A DNA stretch of 64,000 bases from Hoplostethus atlanticus. Its lineage: Eukaryota; Chordata; Actinopteri; Trachichthyiformes; Trachichthyidae. The translations under genes were made by a program, and so were the position numbers. This document shows, piece after piece, positions 12,201-23,624 of the stretch (its first letter is position 1; the number at the start of each line of letters is the position of its first letter). Below the pieces are notes generated by a model. That model was not told the DNA's origin. It saw nothing but the letters and a program-made list of their open reading frames with translations, and did not search any database. The stretch covers positions 1,922,001 to 1,986,000 of the forward strand of contig JAXDDX010000054.1 in assembly GCA_034670405.1 (NCBI GenBank). The letters are read 5' to 3'.

Positions 12201-15200
12201 AACCACATTGCCTCATTGAGAGACAATATGAAAGATGACACAGTATTCAGTAGGACTTTCTTGGAGGGACACAATGTCTTGAACACATATCAAGAATGTC
12301 AATACGTAAAGCCGTAATTCAATGTGAAGGCATTTGACCAAAATTTAAATCCAATGTTGTGGCCATGAACACATCACTAACATCCTGCAGTAGTTTTCTC
12401 TTGCTCTATACGTCAGAGCAGCATGCTTACTGACTTGGCATGAAGAGTGTGCTCCAATGAGTACCACTTTCTCTACACTATCGCACTCGTTATCACTGCA
12501 TCGTTATTACTGCAGTTACAGTCATTAAGTACTCACAGGAAAACTAGTTATTTCAGGAACAATTGCCATGTCTTACTACAGTGGAAAAAGTTTTTCCAGG
12601 GCTGTGTGGTGCATCCAATGTAAGAGTTCCTTGGAGACGAAGGGGGAAGCAAGGCACTATGATTTATGTCTTTCGTGTTGAGAAAGTTCTGCAGTGTTTT
12701 GGATCTCTCAGACTATACAGTAAAGCAGTACAAGTATGAGTGCATCATATAATGAAGGTTTCACTTTTTGCACCATATCAAATGGTCAGTTCATTGGATC
12801 TCAAGTGCAATTGCGGAATCAAATTCTAATACTGTAACTATATTAGGGAGTCTATTTCAATTTCCATTTCCAGGACTCAAATCATTTCAAATAGGGCATC
12901 ATGATTATTGTGAGATTGGGTCATTGTAATCCTTTCCACTTGGTAATCGAGTTTCTGCGGAGAGAGTTTGCCGGCAGCCCGAAGACCCATTGTCTTGTTT
13001 ATCCTTCTAGAGCGAGTTTTAAAAAAAAAAGGCATACTCAAAGTAGGCCATTTTTCAGTTTGCCTTCATTTTCCACATGGCGAACCACAAATGCAAGTCT
13101 CAATAAAATGGTGTACGGTGTTTTCAATATCAGTCTGATTGAAGTTCACTTTCCTGACAGCTTATCATATTTTGGCCTTGAAATTCTTTATTCAGAGCTG
13201 GGAGTTGATGCATAAGATATATATATTTTTTTTTTTATCTTATTATGAATTGCTTCTGTGAAACAACATGGGGAGGATAGGTGAAGGCACAGCAGAGGCC
13301 CCTTTCCCACATAAATTACCCAAGAAAAATAAAATATGATACTGAGTGAAAGAGCCTCTCTCCTCCGAAAAATGCCTCAATTTATATGCGAAAAATGGGA
13401 AACAAAACAAGCCAAACTTAAAGCCAATTTAGTTTTTAGAGCCATCACTAAAAGCAATGAGGCAAATAGCTTCTGGCAGGTCATTTAAAGCTGCACTCTC
13501 TCTCCGCTAAGTCCATCTCTCAAGATGTTATTATTGCTGCTATTTTCTTCTCAATATCGCTGAAGGTTGAGACATGCAGAAGATATGACAGGCACTAAGG
13601 GACAACAACTGGGTATCCATGGCTCTTTAAAAAGTATTGAATTAAATTATCTAAATGGAAGGCCTTAAAAAGGATTAAATATTTTAAATATTTATTGGTT
13701 GCCTATTTTTATTCATCATGTCATGATAAGTTCATTTTGGGATTCAAGGAAAAACAAAATAAGGCAAATACCAGGAATTACGTAGTTTGACCAAAAGATG
13801 TGAATGAGACCGGCAGCAGTGTTGGTTTTATTTTCTTATGTTGTATTGCTTTATTTGCACTTACACTTGGTCACAAAGTCTGATCTGCATGCATGTCCAC
13901 TCTCAGGTTAATACAGGACAGAGTTAACACAATATGTCAAACATGACGCTAAACAATTAAATTCCTATAGTCTTTTTCTTATAATGCCCAGTTATAGTTT
14001 CAGAACATCAATGAGCTATGCTCAATTGGATATATGCTTTTTTATGCAGGTTTGTATTTACTTTGGTGATTAAATTGGTTTTAAATCTGCCTTAAAAGGT
14101 TCTTAAAAATTCTTAAAATTTCTGAAACCTGCAGATACAATGAAGGATGTGTATTGAAGGAGAATAAAACCCAAGCCATTTAGAGCAGGGCCCCGCCTGC
14201 TCTTTCTACTTTCCAGACCATACTCTGTTTTGAAACTCCCAATCCCCACCCACGTACTCGCATTTTCATCTGCTCAAAGATGGAGGACAGGGCTACGAGT
14301 GAGCGAACGACAGCTACGAAAAAAGCCTAATTTTCCAGCCAGAAAAGCAAATGACAAAGCAGTATTACTATTATTACAGTATTTTGGATTGTGCTATATT
14401 ACCTCTTCACTTGACGTTTCTGTTGGACCTCTACTCTAATTAGCTAGTGGACTCGTCTCTATTGTGAAAATGTGACATCATTATTTATGTCAATTACAGG
14501 CCAACGTAACCTTTGCCAGAGGAGCCATTAGTGATAGGAACCTCTTTGTTGTTGGTAGCACCCAGGTAATCTCAGGAGGGTATAAAAGGCTGCCAATTTC
14601 AATCATACTATATATGTGGTGAATAAAATTCACATGGTTGGGCACAAACCAGTTTCTCTGCCTCCTCATTGGAACTCCATCTGTATAGTCGGTTGTTCTC
14701 ACAAGCATTTTGAAGAGTAGTTTCAAACTTTGAGAAACGGCAAAGACCATAAACTATATATAACCGAGGGATTCAAATGTCTCCAAAGGTTACTGGCCAG
14801 TGTGGCAGATGACCTTCATTGATTTATCCAGCAAAACACATTTTACCACCTTTGGCGCTTAGCGGGTGTTAATTTCAGAGCCCTGTCAGCACATCTATCA
14901 CATCACTTACAAAGTTAGGAGTACTTGCATGGCAATTGCTTGCTGTGTTTCTCTCTCAATATTAGGCTATATCACATTTGCTAGTCTGTATCAACATCTC
15001 CAACCACTTCATTTTTAGCATTGTGAGAAAATAATATTAGGTCAGCAGTTTATCAATGTCTTGTTTTTTGTTGGTCTCTTTTCTGCCACGAAGCTAGTAG
15101 CCTTGCCTGTAAATGTAACATAACCTTGCTGTGAGTGTGAGCTGTAAGTTGGTTTTGATGTAATTCAGTCTGTACCTAAAGAACACTGAATTTCAATGCT

Positions 15201-18200
15201 TAGCCCTACTGGGCACTAATAATTACTGTAATGAGTTTTGGAATAAGGTTAATTGAATATATATATAGTGTGTGTGTGTGTGTATGAAAAGCATGTATAT
15301 ATTTAATATTATTTAATGTATAAACAAAATGTGGTCAAATGTTGAGGTAACACTCCAATGGTTCAACGGTGAAAAGGCTGTATTAGTTTTAACCTATTCA
15401 AACCTATTCTGACCTTTTATGACAAACGTTAAAAAAAAAATGGTTGCTCATTCTTCCATTAGTATATGCAAAATATTCCACTTATTGAAGGGAACATTTT
15501 ATTAATAGATGTTAAACTGAGCAATTCAGTTGTTCTCACTGCAAATGAGAGCTTGCAATGAGAACAGACTTGCATTAAACTGTTCCGATTAGTGATTATA
15601 AAGCCATTTTTAACAATGCTGTATTAATCACAGCACCACCATAGCATGCTTGTGTCCGAAAGCAGGTGAATGTGATCTCTTTTTGCCCCTTCTGTTATTG
15701 ACAATTGACCAAACGTGACCTTTTGAAGTTAATTAATTGCATGAGCATCTCATTGAGAGTAATGCTGAATTTCATGCATTAATTTAACAACAGTGTCCCT
15801 GACACATCTATCATAATTTGAAAGCTACTCAGTGTGACGAAGAGCTCGTGCTCTGAAGCATGGACCTGCATAAGCAGCTAGTGCCAGCACAACCACTTGT
15901 CATTTCACAACATTCCAATTATGATTAACTGGGCCCTCTGCCTCGCAGTTCCCTCCATAAACCAGTGAAAACAAGGTCTTCATGATGTGCACATGCATTT
16001 GTCTGTTGTTGGCTGTAGTCCTTTTTGTTTTCTGGCATAACAGAATTTTTTTTTTTAAAACAAAAGGCCTTCAGATTGAAGTTGGGTGAGTTCAGATTTG
16101 ACATTGCAAGCTAATTTCTTCTTATATTTCATTATTTTTCTCATTTCCACTAAACCCAACATGGCAGATGCTCTCAAGAATGCAAATATCAGCAAGAAGT
16201 TTACAAAAATATATGACGAGTGTCACGTTATCTATAATGTCTGTGGGCAATATACAGCAAATAGCTTTTTAGCTATAGATCCCACTGGTCTTGTCAACCC
16301 CTACTTGCAACCACATAGCATTCACAGCACAGCTGTTGCAAAATCTTTTCCATCTTTTCCTTCTCCATTTCCACTGCCTTTGTTACTCCCACGGCAGTCA
16401 GCAGGCACATCTAAGATTCCACACACCCCGCCTTTCCTTGGGTTTCCATCCAATCTGAAATAGCTCCCACTAGGCTTGGGTCCTAATGGTGTCTCTTTCT
16501 TCCCTAAAAGAACCCACTACTCTGTTAAGGCCATGTGATGTTCTATAGACAGTTGCAAGTGCCACTTGTGCTGCGTTATCCTTCTCTCTTCTCTGTCAAA
16601 ACTGAACCACAGCGGCAAGCATGACTCACTGAAGTGCTGTACTTTCTAATGACACGAGAGTGGAGGCTGAGTCAATCTGACCTGACAGTCTTGCATAAAT
16701 CACGGCCCTTCGATTTAAGTTGCTTTGAGGAGTGTCAACAAATCCACAGGAGGAATATTAGACTCTGCTGTAGGTAGGAACTCCGCCTCTGAGAACTCAT
16801 TATGGGGTGTCTTCCTTCATGCTGTGCCAGGCTGTGTTGACTGAATTGCCAAGCTTATTTCTGATTCACTGGCAGAACCCTGCGGTTGAAATTCCTGACT
16901 TGTGATAAGGGCCCACCAGCACCCCAAAGAACGTTTTAGCGGGAATACATGGATTTTTAATGGATGAATATTTGGAGCTCAGCTTTTGTATCTTGAATGT
17001 GTCATACGTAATGTAAGAAAAGGTAACGCTGGTCTGTAGGGAAGTGCATGAAGGTATAACAGCAAATGCCATTAAACGGTAATGCACCCAGAACGAGCTA
17101 TCTCTCTAGCTTTTATTCATATTGTTTATGGCCTTTGGAGAAATTGATGAGAAGGCATTGTGGAGTGCACTACTACACAGCATTTAGCTACTAATCATTC
17201 CACTTGAAAGTGTTCAACAACAAAAGGCTTTTTTCCCCGTTGAAATCTAAGTAATTATATTTTTCCTTGGACAAACAAGAGAAGGCTTCAAGCTTCCAAT
17301 TTAAAGAAGTGATTCATACCATCATGAGGCAAGGCAGAGGAAATAACTTGACAAAAGAGGTGCAGAGAAAAGGATCCTTCACAAGAGAAAAACACAACTC
17401 TCAGTTGACGCCCTCAGACACATTCTTAACATTAAAGACTTTGCTACACAGTATATGAGGATAAACAAGACAAAACACAAAGTTTCTGTACATCTGCCAA
17501 AAAAGCAATCAGCTCCTTCTATTTCCTTGCTCCATTAGGGCTATGTAATACACTGAGCTGCTACACTCGTATCATTGTCTGTAAATGATCCTCCAGCAGT
17601 GGCATTTGCCTTCTTACTCTTGCCACACCACACGAGGACCAAATGAATTCCATTCAGTTAAATAATGCACAGCTATTAGTTATATTAAAGATAGGCAGTG
17701 GGAGCTCCACGGCTCACTTTTATGGCTCCAGGCACTTTTCTCCGATATTGGCTGCCGCTCAGGAAAAAAGAGGGAGCAATTTAATCAAACGTGAGAGATC
17801 TAAACACTAGGGAGGGTAGATGTTAGATGGTTTCTACTGATGATCAAGAAGCTGGAGAGAGGAGTGTGGGATTCTGTTCCATTAGCGGAGCGGAGCTGGA
17901 GCTCTGCTAGTTCACTACTCGAGGACATAGGAGAGAGAGCTATAGAGAGCCGTTGGTTTATCTGTCTGTCAATGTCATGTCTTTTCAAGATCATGGTTCA
18001 AGGCAAATGGCAAGGATAAAGGCAGGGAGGGATGAGGAACTGGTACATTGCTGAAAGGGTCCTGGTAGGTAAAAAGACCCTCAACTGAGGTGACGCTGGT
18101 GGATATTGTGCCCTTCAGTGATTTAAAGGATGAAAAATAGTATGTATGTATGTATGAGTGTATGATGCTTGTCGGCCATGGCAAGAAAGGTAACAGAGTA

Positions 18201-18298
18201 AGGCTTTCTGGGCAGAAGGCTGAGGATGTGAGATTGGGAGAAGTCGACACTGCTCGTAAGAGTTGGATTATTTGTGATATTTTGTGTGTGGTTGGATG

Positions 18299-18431
18299 TA
18301 CACTGAGTGGACAAAACATTAGGTCGACCTGCCATTTCCATGAAACAGGCTGACCAGGTGAAGATGGGGATGAAGGATTGTGCAGAACGGTAATATATTG
18401 GTAATATGCAATATTTTGATCACTCAGTGTA
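18299..18431. mobile_element. Tc1/mariner-type MITE, 133 bp, TA-flanked
   Basis: Left end ta-cactgagtggacaaaaca; right end, reverse-complemented, ta-cactgagtgatcaaaata. Both ends sit at TA dinucleotides, the Tc1 target. The left 60 bp follow the familiar fish Tc1-like terminus (cactgag..acaaaacatta, then a 'tttccatgaaa' word). No transposase remains, so this is a short internal-deletion derivative. Confidence 0.75.
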
Positions 18432-18485
18432 TTGACATTTTGGAGATATGAGGCCCCCGACAGCGACTATATACAGTATATATGA

Positions 18486-18507
18486 TGATGAACTAATACA
18501 TTGTCAA
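18486..18507 (+). repeat. 22-nt direct repeat, copy 1
   Basis: tgatgaactaatacattgtc plus aa; identical to 19311-19332. The flanks do not match. Confidence 0.8.
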
Positions 18508-18527
18508 GTCCACATTGCGATCAGGAT

Positions 18528-18669
18528 ACATTTCTATGCATTTTGATTGCATGCATTGAAATGAATGCATGCATTTCAAGTGTGTCGGTACATATGTATG
18601 TGTATATATATATATATATATATATACACATACATATACATATATAGACACACAGCTTCCATAGAAATG
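18528..18669. repeat. Imperfect palindrome around a (TA)n core
   Basis: Outer arms catttctatg (18529-18538) and catagaaatg (18660-18669) are exact complements. Near the centre, tatgtatgtgtatata is exactly complementary to tatatacacatacata across the (TA)n at 18603-18626. A second small palindrome (tgcatgcatt / aatgcatgca) sits in the left arm at about 18548-18573. Likely a MITE remnant or cruciform-prone AT repeat. Confidence 0.75.
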
Positions 18670-19310
18670 CATCCCTAAATCATAGTGCAAACAGTTTGCA
18701 AAAGAAGCCTAATCTTGTCTTCTAATATTAGCCTTAGTAAAAGACATCTAGATTCTTGGCCTACATTCGAGAATTGCAATTCTTCCTTTCAGATTCTGCC
18801 TCCTAAATGGCAAACTAAACAAACAAATTGCACCGGTGTGTAAGGGCATGGGAAAACTACACATTCCAAGGATGCCTGAAAAATGTATGTGCAGTGTCGA
18901 TCTCAGATAATTTTCTTTCAAAATTGCAACCACCCACAGGCTTGGGAAGCTCCAGCTGGCAAGCAATTCAGAGGAGAACAGATTCTACACCGGCAGGGGC
19001 CATAGGGACTCAGGGCGAGAGTGAAAGAAGCTCATTCTGTTGATTAAATTTAGTTGATTTAGCTGCTTGCCTTCTCCAGGGTGACTTGGAGCTCACAAAT
19101 TATCAACTTTAAATGGCTGGATCTTTACTGAGGTGGTTCACATTTGCTACAGACAGGATTAATCTTTGTCCAGTAGCTCAAAATAAGATGGATACGAGTC
19201 TTTGAAGCACCTTCAGGTTAACATATTGATTTTGTGATAGTTCTTAAAAGTGTTTTGCTTTTTATGTCCAGTGGGTTTTATGGCTACCTGTGGTGTGCAG
19301 GTACGAGCTC

Positions 19311-19332
19311 TGATGAACTAATACATTGTCAA
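19311..19332 (+). repeat. 22-nt direct repeat, copy 2
   Basis: Second exact copy of the word at 18486-18507; 803 bp lie between the copies. Confidence 0.8.
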
Positions 19333-19427
19333 TTCTCCATATTTTGAGAAGTCTCAACTATTAATATGAATGTTGTACAAAATGAAGCACATAATGCGAC
19401 TGTAAGGTAAATTCTGACAGCACTTAC

Positions 19428-19517
19428 TCGTAGACTTTCAGCTGATAACACTGCGTGTTCAAAAACAGAAACTCCCAATCAGTTCCATAGTCTATAGTCA
19501 GCTTCTTCCTTAGGTCA
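19428..19517 (-). CDS. prkcsh: PRKCSH-like exon d (start of MRH domain)
   Basis: A 90-nt exon with one leading and two trailing split-codon bases. It encodes DLRKKLTIDYGTDWEF, then LFLNTQCYQLKVY. The acceptor is tttgtttccccag and the donor a consensus gtaagt (19422-19427). It aligns with human NLEQEISFDFG followed by the MRH start SQCYELTTNEY. The Cys of QCY is the first MRH cysteine and is spaced 13 residues from the Cys of LCPF in the next exon, exactly as I recall for human PRKCSH; those two form the first MRH disulphide in the family. The stretch between IDYG and QCY (TDWEFLFLNT) is the most divergent part relative to the vertebrate sequences I remember. Confidence 0.85.
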
Positions 19518-20501
19518 CTGGGGAAACAAAAAATATATATTAGTACATGAATATATATCTAGGCTATATGCAATGAATTTGAAAATAACATTTGAAAGCA
19601 TAGTACTCCCAAACATTGAGAAATCACTACAGGCAATAGTGGGTTCTTGTAAATAATTTCAGGTATTTGAAAAAGAAAGAAACCTTGACTTTATCTGGGA
19701 ACACTGAAATAGGAGAAATGTGGTTGATATACTTCATTGTTGGTGACAAACCAGTTAGGCTCATGTAACTATTTGTGTCACAATTCATTTGCAGGTATTA
19801 ATTCATTCAGGGTTTCTTGGAAACAATGCATAATCTTAAATGTGCTGGCACCTGCAACATTACAAAATTAAAATGTCGAATTAAGTGCCAGACTCTTAAT
19901 GTGTGGAGTCACTGAAGCATTTCCTGTTAATTATAAGATTGGTTGAAACAAAAACTAAAAAAGAGGAAAGACACTAAGAGACGAGGAAAGAGGAAATTGC
20001 ACTTTCTGCAATTGCTACTTCATGCACATGTAATTGATGAACAATTGTTCTCTTGACCATTCTGGATACTGTCAATTCAGCGTCACTGAGAAGTAATTTT
20101 TTTCCTGAGGATAAAACCTAACACTTTAATAACCTTTGGATGACTTCTAGCTGTGCTGACAATGTACATTCTTTCTTTTCCTACTTTGAGTGACTGACTT
20201 CTTGGATGGTTTGTTGATGAGGTGCCCCTTTCGGGCCCATTGCTATGCAATGTCGCCAATTATCAGAGCTGGCCACAGCAGCTTTCCCCTCACTAATCAC
20301 AAATAAGGGAACTGAGCCCTATCTCTGACCGTGCACAGGCCCGCATTTCCATAATCATAATGCAGAATTGCTAATGGGGTTAACAACTGGTTAGGGAGGG
20401 TGATTTTTCTCTTGAGGCTGATAAGGTAGGGTGGAGTGGGGGTGTGAATCAGGGTCAAAAAAGCAGTGCAGGTTGCATAACTCTGTGTGTGTGTGTGTTT
20501 G

Positions 20502-21050
20502 TGTGGCCGAGTTATGCTTCTGCGTAGATACACGCAAACGTCTCCGCTTAGCTACGCAGAGAAGGGGTTTATGGGTAAGCGTAGCCCGCGGATGCTCGCA
20601 GACGGGTCGACGCGCACACCTCCAAAATCCAAAACAACGTGTTGCGCGGAGCTGATTGGTTGAGCGGGGAAGTATATCCGGTAGCATTGTGAGTTGGGCC
20701 AAGACCCAAAACAGAACAAAACAAAGAACCAAAGCATTCAAACGGAGAATAGCAATGGAGCAGTTTGAGGAGCGACTCTCGGGTGAGGTTCGCAAAATAA
20801 AAAGAAACTGATTCACTACAACGCAACGAGCACGTCTGTTTGTTTACACTCTTACCGGGGGTGAAAACGGGTTTCAGTTTCTGGGTATATCTTTGTTTTC
20901 TGTACTGTTAGTTTTAGTAAAAGCAACACTTCCCCCTAGTGCACACGTTAACACTACATGCAAGTATGTTGGCAAACACCCATGCGGACGTCTGCGAGCG
21001 TCACCCGTGCATGTACGCAGATTCACAGACGCAGAAGCATAAATCAGGCT
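20502..21050 (+). mobile_element. PIF/Harbinger-type non-autonomous element
   Basis: The inverted ends are ggccgagttatgcttctgcg at the left and, reverse-complemented, agcctgatttatgcttctgc at the right: one indel and a few substitutions. The end regions are CpG-rich and full of cgcag/ctgcg words, as in fish Harbinger elements. Length is about 550 bp. Inside is the start of a MADF-like open frame (20755-20811). A clean 3-bp target duplication is not visible. Confidence 0.6.
20755..20811 (+). pseudogene. Remnant start of a MADF/Myb-like transposon protein
   Basis: An 18-codon frame, MEQFEERLSGEVRK then IKRN and a stop. The first 14 residues look like the N-terminus of a MADF domain (pattern: xxLIxxVxxxxxLY), the DNA-binding protein encoded beside the transposase in PIF/Harbinger elements. 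After GEVRK the match ends, consistent with an internal deletion joining the first codons to the 3' region. This is a plain DNA-transposon relic, not a host gene. Confidence 0.5.
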
Positions 21051-22211
21051 TTAGGAGGAGCTAAAAAGTAGTGTGGATTCAATAAGGGACACCTTTTAAT
21101 TTCATGGTAGTTCCCTGTCACACATACATGACACACTGGCACACTTATATCTGCACAGCATTGAAAAGGGCCAGGCCCAGAGAGAGTAAGCAAGGAAAAA
21201 AAATCCATATTCCTAGTGCTCCAACATAGATGACAGACGGGGAGGTACATGAGTAATTTGACCAGCAGCAATTGAAGCAAGGTGGCAAATGAAGAAATAG
21301 AGCAACTGGACCCATGCCAGCTCTTTTTCCTTGTGCAGGCTTTTGTTAGGGGGAGAAAAAGCTTGACCTTTTGGTAACAGCCATCTCTGTGGTTGGCTCT
21401 CCTCTCCCCCTACTGTAATGAACAGTTTGCAGGCCTAAGGCCACAGTAGCTACTTATCAGCTATTGCTGGCTGGCTCAGAGCTCTGTGTAAACATCTGAA
21501 AAAGAGCAAAGGCATATAATAGGAATCCTCATCCAAACCTGCTCAGCCTTTTTTTTTTTTCCTTCTCAGCTGTGTAAGCACGTCGAAGTGTGACTGTGTA
21601 CTGTAACGTACGGGTAACGATTCCCTTACATTTGTAAAAGGTAATGCTATGGAATGCATTGAAATCTCTTTGTAAATATGAACACTTTTAGCATACAGCT
21701 CTTTGATAATGGCAGATTTTAGATGGATATTTAGGTATCCATCTCTTTGTGTTGTGACAGGATGGCACATTTTCCCATTGATACAAAATAATTACAGTGT
21801 TTGTCAGCTATTTTGTTCCACGTCTGTCTTGACAAGGTGCATTTGGATTATTCATGCCCAGGCAGATAGTGTGCTGCTGAAAGTAATTTGGAATAGGCCT
21901 ACCTAGCAGTGCACAGTAGGCAACCAGTAGCATTTGTTTTTCTTCATTAAAATTCGCCTTAGGTGTCACACAGTGCAAACTCATTACTGTGCAGCTTTCC
22001 TCACTACTCTGGCACAGAAGGACAGGGTCTATTTTAAGGCCTGGTTATATACCATGGTACCCTGCTCACAATAGCATGCTTACCAGTATCCGGGCACAGG
22101 TGAGAAGCAAATGCCTGGTCCAGGGGGAGCGTAAACTATTAGGGACTAGCCACCAATACGTGACCATGGAAACTAATCTAGACTTCTCCCTCTTTGTTAT
22201 TCTTCTCTTAC

Positions 22212-22281
22212 CTTATTTCCATGTTGGCTGTCTCATAGGCTTCCTCTACCTTCTTCAGATTGGTAGCCTCCCTCTCTGCAG
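22212..22281 (-). CDS. prkcsh: PRKCSH-like exon c (coiled coil)
   Basis: A 70-nt exon: two bases (CT) complete an Ala codon with exon b, then AEREATNLKKVEEAYETANM, then EI, then AG of a Ser codon finished by exon d. The acceptor follows ttttgttttgtctag (22282 upward) and the donor is gtaag (22207-22211). The peptide is charged and heptad-like and aligns with human EARNKFEEAERSLKDMEESI, the predicted helix before the MRH domain. A second AG lies six bases inside the exon (ctgcag), in the same phase. Use of that site (exon start 22275) would drop two residues without shifting the frame. Confidence 0.75.
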
Positions 22282-23589
22282 CTAGACAAAACAAAAGGTC
22301 AGACAAATTAACAATGCAGAATTGTTGCATGTGAACAGCTGCATGTTGCCAAACAGTGGGCTCTCGATATAGGCTGTGTTATATCTAGGACTGGGAGAGG
22401 AGCAAGGCTGCATATAAACACACACATGCTATTTCCAGGTGTGGGACTGCTGAGAGGCCCATGGGCTTAATTAGTCACTTCACACTCACAAGTGTGTTAA
22501 CCGAGACAGAGGGAATGAAAAGGAGTACGCGTGAGAGGATGGGAGGTGACCACAATGGTGATATGTTTGTTTCTCTTTGTCACATTGGTATGATCCGGTG
22601 CTGCTCCTAGCATGACAAGGTGTCACACTCTTATGGAAAGCGTGGTATTTAAACTCAATTCATATGACTGTGACAGGTAGACAGTGTAATGGAAATGAAA
22701 GCCTATATGTACAGTATTTTTCTGTTCATACTTGTATCATTCATACATGTGATAGCTTGCAATGAAAAGACTGAAAATTGAGAACTGTTGCTGCATCTGT
22801 TGTTATTATGAGCTTCCTGAGGTTTCCATTATTAGAACCCATACTGTATATCAGATGCTTTAGTATCTCAAGTATTGATTGATTGACTGTTGTGAATCAC
22901 TTTCATACAGGAGGTTGACACATCAATTGATGACAAATATTCCTAAAACAGTACATAACCATAACAAGTATCATTTCATAAGTGAACCACATCAACTACA
23001 CTGTCTTTCACAACAGGATTAAGCATGAATGGAAGACTGAAAACCCTCACAGAAGCAAAGACCCAGCAGAAATGAGAAAAAAGAGAACAAAGAAGTAGAG
23101 AGAGAGAAGATGGCAGAAAATAGAAGTGAAGAGAGGCTGAAAAGACTCCAGTTTAATTGTCTTGCGTCGGTGGTCCTGGGGATTTACTGGGGTTTCTGGA
23201 AGAGGACAGGTTCGGCTCTGTCGTCGAGGAAACTCTCGCTGGGGCCTGGCGCCGTGGCAACAGAAAGGAGTACGCAGCAAGGGTTGTGTGGGAGGCTGTC
23301 AGAGCCCTGGCCTGAATACCAATTAGCATGTTCCTTGCATGTGGTCTCAGCTGGTCGCCCATAAAGATACCCCCCACAGCAGTCTCCCAGCACCCATTTC
23401 TTGTCGAACTTAGTACCGTCGTGGTGAATCCAAGAGGCTAGCTGTGATTTTCCATGCTGTAATGGCTATTGTGTGACACCAAGAAGGGAGGATCTGTCTC
23501 TAACCTTCCCCCAATCCCCTCAAACTCCTTCAGAATATCACACAGTCATACTCACATTACACACTTAAATTTTCTCTTCAAAGCTCACA

Positions 23590-23624
23590 TCCTCTCTCTC
23601 TCGCTCTCTCTCTCTCACACACAC
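23590..23624. repeat. (CT)n(CA)n microsatellite
   Basis: CT units with one interruption (cg) passing into CACACACA. Confidence 0.9.

Larger units (their letters stand above)
5265..19427. other. 14.2-kb intron between exons d and e
   Basis: Contains GA/GT/G-run simple repeats (5818-5935), a poly-A of 18-19 at 7121, a purine-biased stretch at 7440-7860 (which makes long spurious open frames on the minus strand), a nested dispersed repeat at 8715-9225, (AT)n at 9592-9608, (AT)n(GT)n at 15257-15283, a Tc1-type MITE at 18299-18431 and a palindrome at 18528-18669. From about 9,650 to 15,250 and 15,290 to 18,290 I see only complex AT-rich sequence with no exon or recognisable repeat. 14810-14920 and 13300-13560 look information-rich but are unassigned. 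Confidence 0.6.
19518..22211. other. 2.7-kb intron between exons c and d
   Basis: Holds the Harbinger-type element at 20502-21050 and a short GT tract at 20484-20500. The stretch 20210-20380 (with attgctatgcaatgtcgcca) looks like complex, possibly constrained sequence. No other feature seen. Confidence 0.6.

Noticed and set aside
16086-16463. 125-codon plus-strand open frame
   Set aside because: Hydrophobic start and Pro/Ser-rich end, but no family resemblance or splice context.
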